Positions 44,674 through 53,352 of a stretch of 64,000 nt of DNA are shown piece after piece. The position numbers and the translations under genes are program-made. Within the stretch, counting starts at the first letter, position 1, and each line of letters opens with the position of its first letter. The stretch lies in NCBI GenBank assembly GCA_963717945.1, contig CAVQXT010000007.1:434001-498000 (forward strand). Direction: 5' to 3'. The DNA is from FEN-299 sp963717945 (GTDB taxonomy: Bacteria > Acidobacteriota > Vicinamibacteria > Vicinamibacterales > Fen-181). The notes beneath the pieces are model-generated. The model did no database searches and was not told where the DNA came from. It worked only from the letters and a program-made list of their open reading frames with translations.

Positions 44674-46223
44674 TCACTCCTTCACCTGCCGGACGACGTC
44701 GATGATCGACCCGTCGCGGTACTCGATGAGCGCGACGACGTCGTCCTCGAACTCGAGCGGCCGCGGCTTGCCGGTGAGCGCGTTGATCTCGTCCTGGAGC
44801 TGGCGGATGTCCTTGACGCGGCAGCCGCCGCCGCTGGCAGCTCCTTCTTGAGGTCCTGGTGCCGGTCCGCGACCGCGATGCCCGCGCTCGGTCACGACGA
44901 CGTCGATCGTCTCGCCCGGCGTCGTGATCGTCGTCACCTCGTCGCGGACGATCGGCAGCCGGCCGCGGATCGACGGCGCGACGACGATGGCCAGCTTGGC
45001 GCCGGCCGCGGTGTCGCGTGTGCCCGCCGGTGTTGTGCAGCAGGTAGCCGTTCGACTCGGTGTTGACGTTGACGTTGAAGTTCACGTCCACCTCGGTGGC
45101 GCCGAGGATGACGCAGTCGAGCATGTTGACCACCGACCCGCGGTTGAACGGGTTGGCGTAGAGGTCGGCGCTGATCTCGCGGTGCATGAGGTTCTTGCCG
45201 ATCGACTCGCACCGCCCGCAGGTCGAAGCACTGCACGTCGAAGAGGGTCCGGAAGTAGCCCCTCCTCGAGCATGTCGACGAAGTAGCCGGTGATCCCGCC
45301 GCAGCCGAAGCTGCCCTTGAATCTTCTGCGCCAGCATCTTCCGCTTGACGTCGTCCGCCACGGCCAGCGACGTGCCGCCCGCGCCGGTCTGGAACGAGAA
45401 GCCGTCCCTGAGCAGCCCCGAGGCCTCGATGACCTCGGCGGCGTAGCGGGCGATCAGCAGGCCCGCCGGGTCGCGCGTCACGCGGGTCGTGGTCGAGACG
45501 ATCTTCTTCGGGTCGCCGAGCGAGTCGATCGCCACGACGTAGTCCACGTCGCTCTGCGAGATGCTGACCGGCGACGCGGGATACGGCACCAGGTTGTCGG
45601 TGACGGCCACGACCTTGCGGGCGTAGCGCGCGTCGGTGAAGGCGTAGCCGAGGCTGCCGCAGGCCGACGGGCCGCTCACGCCGTTCAGGTTGCCGGTCTC
45701 GTCGCAGCAGGGCGCCGCGATGAAGGCGACGTCCACCGGGACCTCGTCGGTGACGAGCGATCCGCGCCCGCCCGCCGTGGACTGCGGACGACGATGGGGA
45801 AGTCGAGCTCGCCCTTGCTGACCAGCTCGCCGATCAGGCCGTTGACGCCCGGTCTCGCAGCGCGTCACGACGCCCTTGCGGATCGCCGGGATGATCTCGG
45901 CGTGGACCGGGTGCACCGAGCTGGAGGCGATGCAGATGTCCCGGAGCCCCATCGCGTCGAGCTCCTGGACGATCAGGTTCAGCAGCAGGTCGCCGTTGCG
46001 GAGGTGGTGGTGGGTCGCGATCGTCATGCCGTCGCGCAGGCCGGCACTTCTCGATGGCCGCGCGGAGCGACGGCAGGAGCTTGCTCTCGCCCGGGTTGCG
46101 CCGCACCAGCGGCCGCGTGCCGCGGTCCATCGTCGGCATGCGGGAGAACGGGTCCTGGTACGGGTCGTAGCGCTTGCCGTGCCAGGTGTCGGGGATCTCG
46201 CGCCCCAGGCTATTCCTGGCCAT
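44674..46223 (-). CDS. citF: Citrate lyase alpha subunit (citrate CoA-transferase), about ten frameshifts
   Basis: Exchanges acetyl-ACP for citryl-ACP in the citrate lyase complex. From ATG 46223 all family blocks are present in order but in changing frames: RDGMTIATHHHLRNGDLLLN, IASSSVHPVHAEIIPAIRKG, VDVAFIAAPCCDETGNLNG, GSLGYAFTDARYARKVVAVT, SFQTGAGGTSLAV, DVNFNVNVNTESNGYLLHNTGG and EYRDGSIIDVVRQVKE at the stop. Single-base insertions are inferred near 46044, 45850, 45783, 45770, 45318, 45260, 45210, 45019 and 44881, and a deletion near 44838. The net +8 is exactly what is needed to leave 513 codons, against about 510 in E. coli. No stop or motif loss accompanies them, so consensus error is likelier than decay. 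Confidence 0.9.
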
Positions 46224-47134
46224 GGATCACCTCGTCGGACAGTTCGTAGTCGATCATGCCGAAGGCCACCGCGGTCGCGGATCGTGCGCGCCGCGCGCTT
46301 GACGACCGGGGCGTCCACCATCTTGCCGCGCAGCGAGATGACGCCGGTGCCCATCTCGCGGGCCCGCTTGATCGCCTCCATCACCTCGAGCGCGTGCTCG
46401 ATCTCCTCCGGCTTGGGGCGGAAGACCTCGTGCACCACCTCGATCTGGCGCGGGTTGACGAGCGACTTGCCGGTGAAGCCGAGGCGCTTGACCAGCTCGG
46501 TCTCGGCGCGCAGGCCGTCCATGTCGTTGACGTCGGCGAAGACGCTGTCGATCGCCTGGAGGCCGGCCGCCTTGGCCGCCCAGACGATCTGCGTGCGGGC
46601 GCTGAACAGTTCCTCGCCCGACCTCGTCCGCTGGATCTCGAGCGAGGCCGTGTAGTCCTCGGCGCCGAAGGCCAGCGCGACGATGCGGCGCGAGGCCTGC
46701 GCGGTCTTGACGCAGTTGAGCACGCCGACCGCGCTCTCGATCGACGGGAGGATCGAGAAGTGCCCGATCTCGAGGCCGAGCCGCTCCTCGTACTCGGTCA
46801 GCAGCGTGTCGAGCCGCTCGACCACCTCCGGGTCGTCCGCCTTCGGCAGCCGGATCCCGTCCGGCCGGCCGGGCAGCACCTCGCGCAGGTCGTCGAGGGC
46901 GTACTTGGTGTCGAGGCCGTTGATGCGGACGAAGATCTCCTTCGCGCGGTCGGGGAACCCCAGCAGGAAGTTGCGGGCCAGCACCCGGGCCGCGTCCTTC
47001 TCGGCCAGCGGCACCGCGTCCTCGAGGTCGATCATCACGCCGTCGGCGTCGAAGACCGGGATGTTCTGCAGCATGCCGGGCATGTTGCCCGGCACGTAGA
47101 GCAGCGAGCGCCGGAGCCGCTGTCGCTTGTCCAT
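46210..47134 (-). CDS. citE: Citrate lyase beta subunit (citryl-CoA/ACP lyase), one frameshift near the 3' end
   Basis: Cleaves citryl-ACP into oxaloacetate and acetyl-ACP. HpcH/HpaI-type TIM barrel: RRSLLYVPGNMPGML, DADGVMIDLEDAVPLAEKDAAR, EIFVRINGLDTKYALDDL, IRLPKADDPEVVERLD, PSIESAVGVLNCV, ALAFGAEDYTASL and GKSLVNPRQIEVVHEVF. An extra C near 46273 breaks the last 20 codons; without it the protein ends AFGMIDYELSDEVIHGQE at a TAG at 46210-46212, giving 307 aa. It begins 2 bp after the PPC-domain gene and overlaps the citF start by 14 bp. Confidence 0.92.
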
Positions 47135-47136
47135 AC

Positions 47137-47609
47137 TCACTGGTCCTCGAAGAAGAGCGTGTCGACGCCGCCCCGGGTCGAGTGCTGGCGCTCGACGCCC
47201 TCGACGATGTACTCGGCCGAGGATGATCTCGCAGGTGGCGAAGACCTCGGCCTCGAACAGGTGGCCGCCGATGACCTCTCCCGACGACTTGGCGGCGAAG
47301 ATGTGCAGGTGCGCGTCCACCTTGCCCGTCTCGTTCGGCACGAGGTTGCCCTCGAGGCCGAGCAGGTCGAGCGGCCCCTCGACGCGGTGGACCGGCATCC
47401 GCGGCTCGGTGATCGGCAGGTGGGCGCCGGCCTGGATGTCGCTGAACTCCACGTTGCGCACCGACCCGACGGCCGACACGATGACGCCGTGCTGCAGATC
47501 CACCATGCGCGCGAACTGGAGGAGCTCGTCCACCAGCTTCGTCCCGGGCAGCATCCGGATGATGAACCGCCGGCCCTGGCGGACACTCGCGGTACGAAAG
47601 CTTGTCCAC
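47137..47609 (-). CDS. PPC/DUF296-domain protein inside the citrate lyase operon, two frameshifts
   Basis: GTG 47609 starts a protein of about 156 aa once extra bases near 47580 and 47217 are removed. It is a single PPC (plants and prokaryotes conserved, DUF296) domain: GRRFIIRMLPGTKLVDELLQF, GVIVSAVGSVRNVEFSDI, LGLEGNLVPNETGKVDAHLH, FAAKSSGEVIGGHLFEAEVF and CEIILAEYIVEGVERQ. The conserved G-H-L and His residues resemble the metal-binding trimer site of stand-alone bacterial PPC proteins. It is embedded between citD (stop 1 bp upstream) and citE (2 bp downstream), so it is cotranslated with the lyase. Such a partner is not part of the classical cit cluster. Confidence 0.88.
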
Positions 47610-47610
47610 G

Positions 47611-47875
47611 CTACTCCTCCGCGGCCCGCCGCAGGGCCGTTTCCACGCCGGGCCTCGATCGCGTAGTCGAGGGCGCCGCGGTCGGTCACCGTCACGAGGG
47701 CGCGCGTGACCGCATGCCGCGCCAGCACCGCCTCGATCCGCGCGCGGATCAGGTGCTCGAACTGCTTCTTCACGGTCGACTCGATCCGGATCTCGAGCCG
47801 GTCGGCCGGCTCGACCTGCACCATGAGGTCGCTCGACTGCATGGTGCCGGCGGTGGCGCGCTTGGTGATAATCAT
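47611..47875 (-). CDS. citD: Citrate lyase acyl carrier protein (gamma subunit), one frameshift near the 3' end
   Basis: Carries the phosphoribosyl-dephospho-CoA arm. From ATG 47875: ITKRATAGTMQSSDLMVQVE, where Ser14 in AGTMQS matches the modified serine of E. coli CitD; then LEIRIESTVKKQFEHLIRA, ARHAVTRALVTVTDRGALDY. An extra base near 47650 shifts the last dozen codons; removing it yields EARVETALRRAAEE and a TAG at 47611-47613 (87 aa, near the family length of about 95). The stop lies one base before the GTG of the PPC gene. Confidence 0.92.
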
Positions 47876-47877
47876 AG

Positions 47878-47936
47878 GCTCTCGGCTTTGGGCTTTCGGC
47901 TCAAGGCCAGAACGGCTCAAGACTCAGGACTCAAGC
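47878..47936. repeat. Degenerate 7-bp tandem repeat (CGGCTTT/CTCAAGR units)
   Basis: CTCTCGGCTTTGGGCTTTCG continues as GCTCAAGG and the run ACTCAGGACTCAAG, showing 7-bp periodicity between citC and citD. The hairpin repeat copy 4 follows immediately. Confidence 0.7.
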
Positions 47937-47939
47937 TTG

Positions 47940-47968
47940 CCCGCCATAGCCCGTAGGGCGAAGGCGGG
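47940..47968. repeat. CCGCC...GGCGG hairpin repeat, copy 4
   Basis: CCCGCCATAGCCCGTAGGGC followed by GAAGGCGGG keeps the outer arms with a changed inner stem (GCCC/GGGC). The compensating change on both sides of the stem suggests that the hairpin itself is maintained. Confidence 0.8.
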
Positions 47969-47970
47969 GC

Positions 47971-48981
47971 TCAGGGCAATGTGTGGGGCCGGCCTCCTGG
48001 CCGGCCGGACCGCGACCGCAGGTACTCCAGCGTCGAGGGGGGCACGAGGCGCTCGACCGCTGCCATGTCGCCCGCGTCGAGCGCGGCGCGCACGTCGGTG
48101 GCGCTGATAAACCGGTCGCCCTCGGCCGCGCGCCGCACCTCGACGAGCGCCACGCCATACTGCGGCAGCACCTCGGCCATCGTCCGGTTGTAGGACGCCG
48201 TGGTCTCGCAGTAGGGTTCGTGGCCGACGAAACGCCGCGCGATGCCGAAGGCGGGCGCGAGGTGGGCCCCGAACAGCCGCGCGTCCACCTCCATCTGGAG
48301 TCGCGCCTTCTCGTCGTCGCGCCGCAGGAAGTAGGACGGAAACGTCCCCGCGCTCACCGCGTAGCGCGACGTGTCGAGCAGCACGACGTTCGGCACGTGG
48401 CGCGTCGCCTCCTCGGCGAGACGATAGCGCGTCGCGAACGGAAACACCGACCGGTCCTCCCGGACGATGAACAGGTAGAGGTGGTCCACCTGCGCCGCCG
48501 CGGTCTCGACCAGGTACAGGTGGCCGCGCGTGAACGGGTTCCCGTTGACGACGACCGCGCCGTTCAGCCCGTCGCGCCGCAGCGGCGCGCGCTCGGCGAG
48601 ATAGCGCTCGAGGCCGCCGCCGCACTCGAGCAGCGCCACCGCGCCGCCGGTGACGAGCAGCCGGAACTGGCAGTGCTCGAAGCTGGCGGCATGCTCCGGG
48701 CGGGTGAAGACCAGGAACGCGTCGTGACCGGCCGCGCGGCCGAGCGCGGTGAGCGCCGTGGCCAGCGCGCCCAGGACGTCCTCTCCCTGGTGCGACGGGG
48801 CGACGGCGAACATCTTCAGGACGTAGCCCGCCCGTGCGGCGGTCGCCACCAGGCGGCCGCCGTCGTACAGCCCGACGAGGTCGTCGCACCCATCTTCGAA
48901 GGCGAGGCCCTGTGACTGGATGAGGCGCCGAGCGTCGAGTCGTTCTCCGGCGGTGAGGAGAGGCACGGCGACGGGGATCAT
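47971..48981 (-). CDS. citC: [Citrate (pro-3S)-lyase] ligase
   Basis: Acetylates the thiol of the citrate lyase prosthetic group using ATP and acetate, switching the enzyme on. The 336-aa protein begins with a GNAT-like region (ARAGYVLKMFAVAPSHQGEDV, FLVFTRPEHAASFEHCQF) and continues with the nucleotidyltransferase domain: VVVNGNPFTRGHLYLVE (NPFTxGH), LYLFIVREDRSVFPFATRY, GTFPSYFLRRDDE and ISATDVRAALDAGDM. ATG 48981 is chosen over earlier in-frame codons, which read into the 5' repeat-like sequence. It is first in the cit operon; a 95-bp gap of repeats separates it from citD. No citrate transporter or lyase regulator (CitAB) is visible. Confidence 0.94.
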   Translation of the reverse strand: MIPVAVPLLTAGERLDARRLIQSQGLAFEDGCDDLVGLYDGGRLVATAARAGYVLKMFAVAPSHQGEDVLGALATALTALGRAAGHDAFLVFTRPEHAASFEHCQFRLLVTGGAVALLECGGGLERYLAERAPLRRDGLNGAVVVNGNPFTRGHLYLVETAAAQVDHLYLFIVREDRSVFPFATRYRLAEEATRHVPNVVLLDTSRYAVSAGTFPSYFLRRDDEKARLQMEVDARLFGAHLAPAFGIARRFVGHEPYCETTASYNRTMAEVLPQYGVALVEVRRAAEGDRFISATDVRAALDAGDMAAVERLVPPSTLEYLRSRSGRPGGRPHTLP

Positions 48982-49040
48982 GCTGGCTCGTCCGGCAGGG
49001 GGGCTCGCGGAACCGGACCACCTGAAGCATATCAGCCCCG

Positions 49041-49075
49041 AGGCGTAAGGCGTAAGCCGTAAGGCGTGAGTCGTG
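49041..49075. repeat. Degenerate 7-bp tandem repeat (RTAAGSC units)
   Basis: GAGGCGTAAGGCGTAAGCCG followed by TAAGGCGTGAGTCGTG shows about five heptads in the divergent gap between citC and the M28 peptidase gene. Confidence 0.75.
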
Positions 49076-49112
49076 TAGAATTCCCCCCACGCCCCTAACG
49101 GGAGGAACACAC

Positions 49113-51248
49113 GTGAGAATTCGATCCGCTTCATCCTTCGCCAGGATCGCCGTCATCGCGGCGGCAGCCCTGGCGATCGGCTTCCAGGTCTTCGTGCACG
49201 CCCAGGACGACCCGGTCGTCGCGAAGATCATCCAGCTCGGCAAGACCGACAACCAGGTGATGACCTGGAACGATTACGCCAGCAACCGCTTTGGCGGTCG
49301 CGAAACCGGGACCAACGCTTACACCGACGCCACCCAGTGGGCCGTGTGGCAGTTCAAGCAGTTCGGCATCGACGCCCAGCTCGAGGAAGTGGGCGAGGTG
49401 CCCGTCGGGTTCAACCGCGGCCCCTGGTTCGGCAAGATGCTGAAGCCGACCGAGCAGGCGCTGCGGTTCGGCACGCCGTCGTTCACCGCCGGCACCAAGG
49501 GCGTCCAGCACGGCGGCGTCGTCATCCTCAAGGCCGACCCGTTCTCGATCCCCGGCCGCAACACGACGCCCGAGAACATCGAGAAGAAGCGGGTGGCCGT
49601 CGAGGCCGCCATCGCCGAGGTCAACGCCAATAAAGCTGCGTTCGCGGGCAAGTGGGTGCTCATCGCCGGCGCCAGCAACGGGTTCGCGCGCGACGGCCGC
49701 AAGGGGACGGCCGACTACGCGGAGTCCAGGCTGATGCCGCCGCTCACCAAGGCGCTCGTCGACGCCGGCGCGCTCGGCACGATCCAGGCGGCCAAGCCGA
49801 CCACCACCAGCCCGTCGAAGACGATGGCCGGGCAGAGCGCGCCGCCGATCAACATCCTCGACGGCTACGTCGCGTCGTGGGACAAGCTGCCGGTGCTCCC
49901 CGACATCAAGCTGCTCGACTCGCAGTACAACGAGATCAAGGCGCTGGCCGAGAAGAACCAGCCGGTCGATCTCGAGTTCGACATCCGGAACTGGTTCAAG
50001 ATGGGACCGATCAAGTACCACAACGTCGTGGCGACGATCAAAGGCACGACCTACCCGGACGAGTACGTCGTCATGGGCGGCCACTTCGACTGCTTCGCCG
50101 GCGCCACCGGCGGCGTCGATGACGGCAACGGCTTCGCCCCGAGCATGGAGGCGATCCGCCTCATCAAGGCAGCCGGCGGCCAGCCGAAGCGCTCGATCGT
50201 CGTGATCCTCTTCGCCGCTGAAGAGCAGGGGCTCGTCGGATCGCAGGCGTGGCTCAAACGGCACCCCGAGCTCGCGCCGAAGGTCGTGATGATGATCAAC
50301 CGGGACGGCTCGCCGATGGCCCTGACGGGCGTGCGCGTGCCGGAAACCTGGTACAAGGACTTCCAGGCGATCGCCGCGCCGCTCGCCAACGCGTTTCCGG
50401 CGTGGCCGTTCACGGTGGAGAAGGCACTGCCGCGGGCGCACGCGACCTCGCCGGGCGGCACCGACTCGTCGTCGTTCGAGATGCAGGCGGTTCCGACGCT
50501 CTCGTTCGCCAGCCAGACCGACTACGTCTACAGCTACGCCTGGCACACCACCAACGACCTTTACAGCGAACTGGTGCCCTACACCGCGCAGCAGCAGGAA
50601 TCGGCGGTGGTCCATGCCGTGATGGCGTACGGCGTGGCGAACCTCGACAAGCCGCTGACGCGCGAAGGGGTGTACCTGGCCGACGGGCTGTATGCCACGG
50701 TGGGGATCGGCGCCGGCGACGCGACCAGGCAGATGATGTTCAGCCTCGACTACGCGAATGCGCCCATCCAGACGGCCGACTTCATCCGCATCGTCGAGGG
50801 GAAGAACCCGCCGGCGGGCGGCGGGCGGGGCGGTGGCGGCGGCGGCTTCGGCGGGCCGGGCGGACGCGGCGGGGCGCAGGCGCCGCCGATCGGCAGTGTG
50901 CTCATCAAGAACGGCCTCGTGAGCGGCACGGTGGTCTCCGACATTCAGAAGACGGTGGCCATCGCCAAGCTCCCGAAGACGAAGAACGCGGCCGTGAAGC
51001 ACGACGCGGCGGGCGTGCTGGGAATGATGGGACCGAACCAGTTCTACATCACGCTCAAGAAGAACGCCGGCCTCGACGGCCGGTACACCGCGCTCGGCAA
51101 GGTTGTCGCCGGCGCCGACGGGATCACGGAGATCAAGGCGGGCGACCCGATCCGGTTCATCCGGATCACGCGCGTCGGCCAGGCCGCGCGCGACTTCAAG
51201 ACCGACGACGAAGCGTTCAAGAAGTTGATGGGGCCGGCGAAGAAGTAG
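49113..51248 (+). CDS. Secreted M28 aminopeptidase fused to a cyclophilin-type PPIase domain
   Basis: A 711-aa exported protein (signal peptide MRIRSASSFARIAVIAAAAL to VHAQ). The M28 zinc peptidase core includes VVMGGHFDCFAG, GGVDDGNGFAPSMEAIRL, LFAAEEQGLVGSQAW, MMINRDGSP and AWHTTNDLYSEL, with both zinc sites intact. The last 180 residues are cyclophilin-like: QMMFSLDYANAPIQTADFIRIVEG, then a Gly/Arg-rich insertion, then IKNGLVSGTVVSD, NQFYITLKKNAGLDGRYTALGKVV and GDPIRFIRITRVG. The PPIase half is split by the RGG-like insert, and the usual FxxQ/Gln catalytic motif is degenerate, so it may be a binding module. GTG 49113 follows GGGAGG. The next gene is an M14 peptidase. Confidence 0.92.
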   Translation: MRIRSASSFARIAVIAAAALAIGFQVFVHAQDDPVVAKIIQLGKTDNQVMTWNDYASNRFGGRETGTNAYTDATQWAVWQFKQFGIDAQLEEVGEVPVGFNRGPWFGKMLKPTEQALRFGTPSFTAGTKGVQHGGVVILKADPFSIPGRNTTPENIEKKRVAVEAAIAEVNANKAAFAGKWVLIAGASNGFARDGRKGTADYAESRLMPPLTKALVDAGALGTIQAAKPTTTSPSKTMAGQSAPPINILDGYVASWDKLPVLPDIKLLDSQYNEIKALAEKNQPVDLEFDIRNWFKMGPIKYHNVVATIKGTTYPDEYVVMGGHFDCFAGATGGVDDGNGFAPSMEAIRLIKAAGGQPKRSIVVILFAAEEQGLVGSQAWLKRHPELAPKVVMMINRDGSPMALTGVRVPETWYKDFQAIAAPLANAFPAWPFTVEKALPRAHATSPGGTDSSSFEMQAVPTLSFASQTDYVYSYAWHTTNDLYSELVPYTAQQQESAVVHAVMAYGVANLDKPLTREGVYLADGLYATVGIGAGDATRQMMFSLDYANAPIQTADFIRIVEGKNPPAGGGRGGGGGGFGGPGGRGGAQAPPIGSVLIKNGLVSGTVVSDIQKTVAIAKLPKTKNAAVKHDAAGVLGMMGPNQFYITLKKNAGLDGRYTALGKVVAGADGITEIKAGDPIRFIRITRVGQAARDFKTDDEAFKKLMGPAKK

Positions 51249-51359
51249 TGGCTAGTGGCTGGTGGCTAGCAGTCAGAGGACGCGGAGTGACGCGGCCGAA
51301 AACCGAACGTCGAAGGCCGAAAGCCGCCGCGAGCCGCAAGCCGCGAGCCGCAAGTCGGT
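51244..51359. repeat. Degenerate 7-bp tandem repeats (GGCTAGT, CRAGCCG units)
   Basis: Directly after the M28 stop, AGTGGCTAGTGGCTGGTGGC shows a 7-bp period; further on CCGCGAGCCGCAAGCCGCGA continues with GCCGCAAG. Two unit types with the same period share one gap. Confidence 0.75.
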
Positions 51360-51417
51360 TGGTATACCAAGGGGGCACGGGAGCGATTCTCGTGTCCCCT
51401 TTGCTCAGGAGAATCCT

Positions 51418-53223
51418 GTGAAGACCTGGCGGCGGATGGCGGGCATCGTGTCGATCGGCGTCGTATCCTTGCTGGCGGCGGGCGCGGCCGGTGCGCAGGC
51501 GCCGGCGAAGGCTGATGTGGCTCCGGCCAAGGCGGCCGCCGCCGCGAAGGGCGCGAAGATCTGGCCGCTCACCAGGCCCGAGGCGACCGGGTTCGCCGAG
51601 ACGAGCCGGTACGAGGACGTCGTGGCGTTCATGAAGGCGATGGCGGCCGCCTCGCCGCAGATTCACCTGACCACGTACGGCTACACGTTCGAGGGGCGGC
51701 CGATGCCGCTCGCCGTCATCGGCGCCGCCGACGCGAGGCCCGAGACGGTTCGGGCGACGAAGAAGACGCGCATCTACATCCAGGGGAACATCCACGCGGG
51801 GGAGGTCGAGGGCAAGGAGGCGCTGCTCTGGCTGCTGCGGTCGATCGCCAAGGGCGAGCGCGCCGGTTGGCTCAACTCGGTTGTCCTGCTCATCAACCCG
51901 ATCTACAACGCCGACGGGAACGAGCGGGTGAACGTGCGCAATCGCGGCCGGCAGAACGGCCCGGTCGGCGGCATGGGCCAGCGCCACAACGCGCAGGATT
52001 TCGACCTCAACCGCGACTGCACCAAGCTCGAGACGTCCGAAGACCGGTCGCTGGCGCGAATGATGACCGAGTACGACCCGCACATCGCGGTGGATCTGCA
52101 CACGACTGACGGCAGCACGCACGGGTTCTACCTGACCTATCAGACCTCGGTGAGCCCGAACACCTACCCGGCGCTGATCTCGCTCGCCCGCAAGGAGCTC
52201 TTTCCCTGGGTGACGAAGACGGTAAAGGCCAAGCACGGCTGGGACTACTTCTACTACGGCAACATCTCCCGGCAGGGGGGCGAACAGAGCTGGCAGAATG
52301 ATCTCGACCTCTACAAGCCGCGCTACACGCAGACCTACTTCGGCATCCGCAATCGGCTCGGCATCCTGGTCGAGACCTACTCCTACGCGACGTTCGAGGA
52401 CCGCATCAAGGCCAACTACTGGTTCCTCGAGGAGATGATCAATTTCGCCGTGGCCAACGGAGACACGATCAGGAAGACGACGGCCGCGGCCGACGCCGAC
52501 TCGATCGTGGGCAAGCCGCAGATGGTCCGCGGCAAGCTGGTGAAGCAGACGGATCCGGTGCAGGTCGTGATGGCCGACGCGGCGGAGGAGCGCAACCCCT
52601 ACGTGCCCGACGTGCCGATGCTTCGGAGGGTGAACGGCACCGAGCGCATCGTCACGATGCCGCACTTCGCGATGGTCGAGCCGACCGAAACGTCCGTCGC
52701 CCCCCGCGCCTACGTGCTGCCGGCCGTGCAGGCCGCGGCTCCGGCCCCTGCTCCGCAGGCCCCGCCGCAGGGTGCCCCGGCGACGGGCGCGCGCGGGCAG
52801 GGCGGTCCGCCGCCCGGAATGGGCGGCTTCGGCCGCGGCGGGGGAAACCCCGCGCAGCGGTCGTTCAATGCGGTCGTCGATCGCCTCCAGGCCCACGGCG
52901 TGAAGTACATAAAGACCACGCGCGAGATGACGGTCCAGGGCGAGCGGTTCGCCATCGAGCAGTCCACCCAGGACGAGCGGGAGTTCCGCGGCGCGGCGCC
53001 GCACAAGCTGCGGACGCTGACGGGGAAGTGGGAGGCGACCGAGCAGACGCTGCCGGCCGGGTCGATCATCATCCCGATGGACCAGCCGCTGGCGCGCCTC
53101 GCGTTCATCCTGTTCGACCCGCGTTCGGACGACGGGTTCATGACGTGGAACATCCTCGACGGGCTGATGGGCGACAAGCCGCAGTACTATCCCGTGTTGA
53201 GGACGATGACGGAGATCAAATAG
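51418..53223 (+). CDS. Secreted zinc carboxypeptidase, peptidase family M14
   Basis: A 601-aa exported M14 enzyme from GTG 51418 (AGGAGA upstream). Signal peptide IVSIGVVSLLAAGAAGAQ. Zinc ligands are His126 and Glu129 in GNIHAGEVEGKEA and the His in AVDLHTTDGSTHG; DFDLNRDCTKLE supplies the substrate-binding Arg and Asn. The C-terminal half includes a Pro/Gly-rich stretch (GAPATGARGQGGPPPGMGGF) before a final beta-rich domain ending in YYPVLRTMTEIK. Compared with the M14 proteins at 28-32 kb it is a different subtype, and its zinc site is canonical. It follows the M28 gene by 169 bp. Confidence 0.93.
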   Translation: MKTWRRMAGIVSIGVVSLLAAGAAGAQAPAKADVAPAKAAAAAKGAKIWPLTRPEATGFAETSRYEDVVAFMKAMAAASPQIHLTTYGYTFEGRPMPLAVIGAADARPETVRATKKTRIYIQGNIHAGEVEGKEALLWLLRSIAKGERAGWLNSVVLLINPIYNADGNERVNVRNRGRQNGPVGGMGQRHNAQDFDLNRDCTKLETSEDRSLARMMTEYDPHIAVDLHTTDGSTHGFYLTYQTSVSPNTYPALISLARKELFPWVTKTVKAKHGWDYFYYGNISRQGGEQSWQNDLDLYKPRYTQTYFGIRNRLGILVETYSYATFEDRIKANYWFLEEMINFAVANGDTIRKTTAAADADSIVGKPQMVRGKLVKQTDPVQVVMADAAEERNPYVPDVPMLRRVNGTERIVTMPHFAMVEPTETSVAPRAYVLPAVQAAAPAPAPQAPPQGAPATGARGQGGPPPGMGGFGRGGGNPAQRSFNAVVDRLQAHGVKYIKTTREMTVQGERFAIEQSTQDEREFRGAAPHKLRTLTGKWEATEQTLPAGSIIIPMDQPLARLAFILFDPRSDDGFMTWNILDGLMGDKPQYYPVLRTMTEIK

Positions 53224-53246
53224 CAGGCAGGAGGCGGTAGGCAGTG

Positions 53247-53321
53247 GCGCAGGCCTGAAGGCCTGCGCTATCTGGAAATCTCGACAAGATCTGCAGATAG
53301 CGCAGGGCTTCAGCCCTGCGC
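53247..53321. repeat. Paired-hairpin repeat (TATCTG...CAGATA type), copy 3
   Basis: GCGCAGGCCTGAAGGCCTGC followed by GCTATCTG, a 18-bp spacer, CAGATAG and GCGCAGGGCTTCAGCCCTGC. It lies between the M14 gene and thyX. The two hairpins differ in their inner stems, yet each is self-complementary. Confidence 0.88.
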
Positions 53322-53352
53322 AAGGCGTAAGGCGTAAGACGGAGTCTGTGAG

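Noticed and set aside
44624..47920. A single stop-free minus-strand frame of about 1,100 codons
   Set aside because: It switches between fragments of citD, the PPC protein, citE and citF and non-homologous shadow sequence; it results from high GC plus frameshifts and is not a fusion protein.
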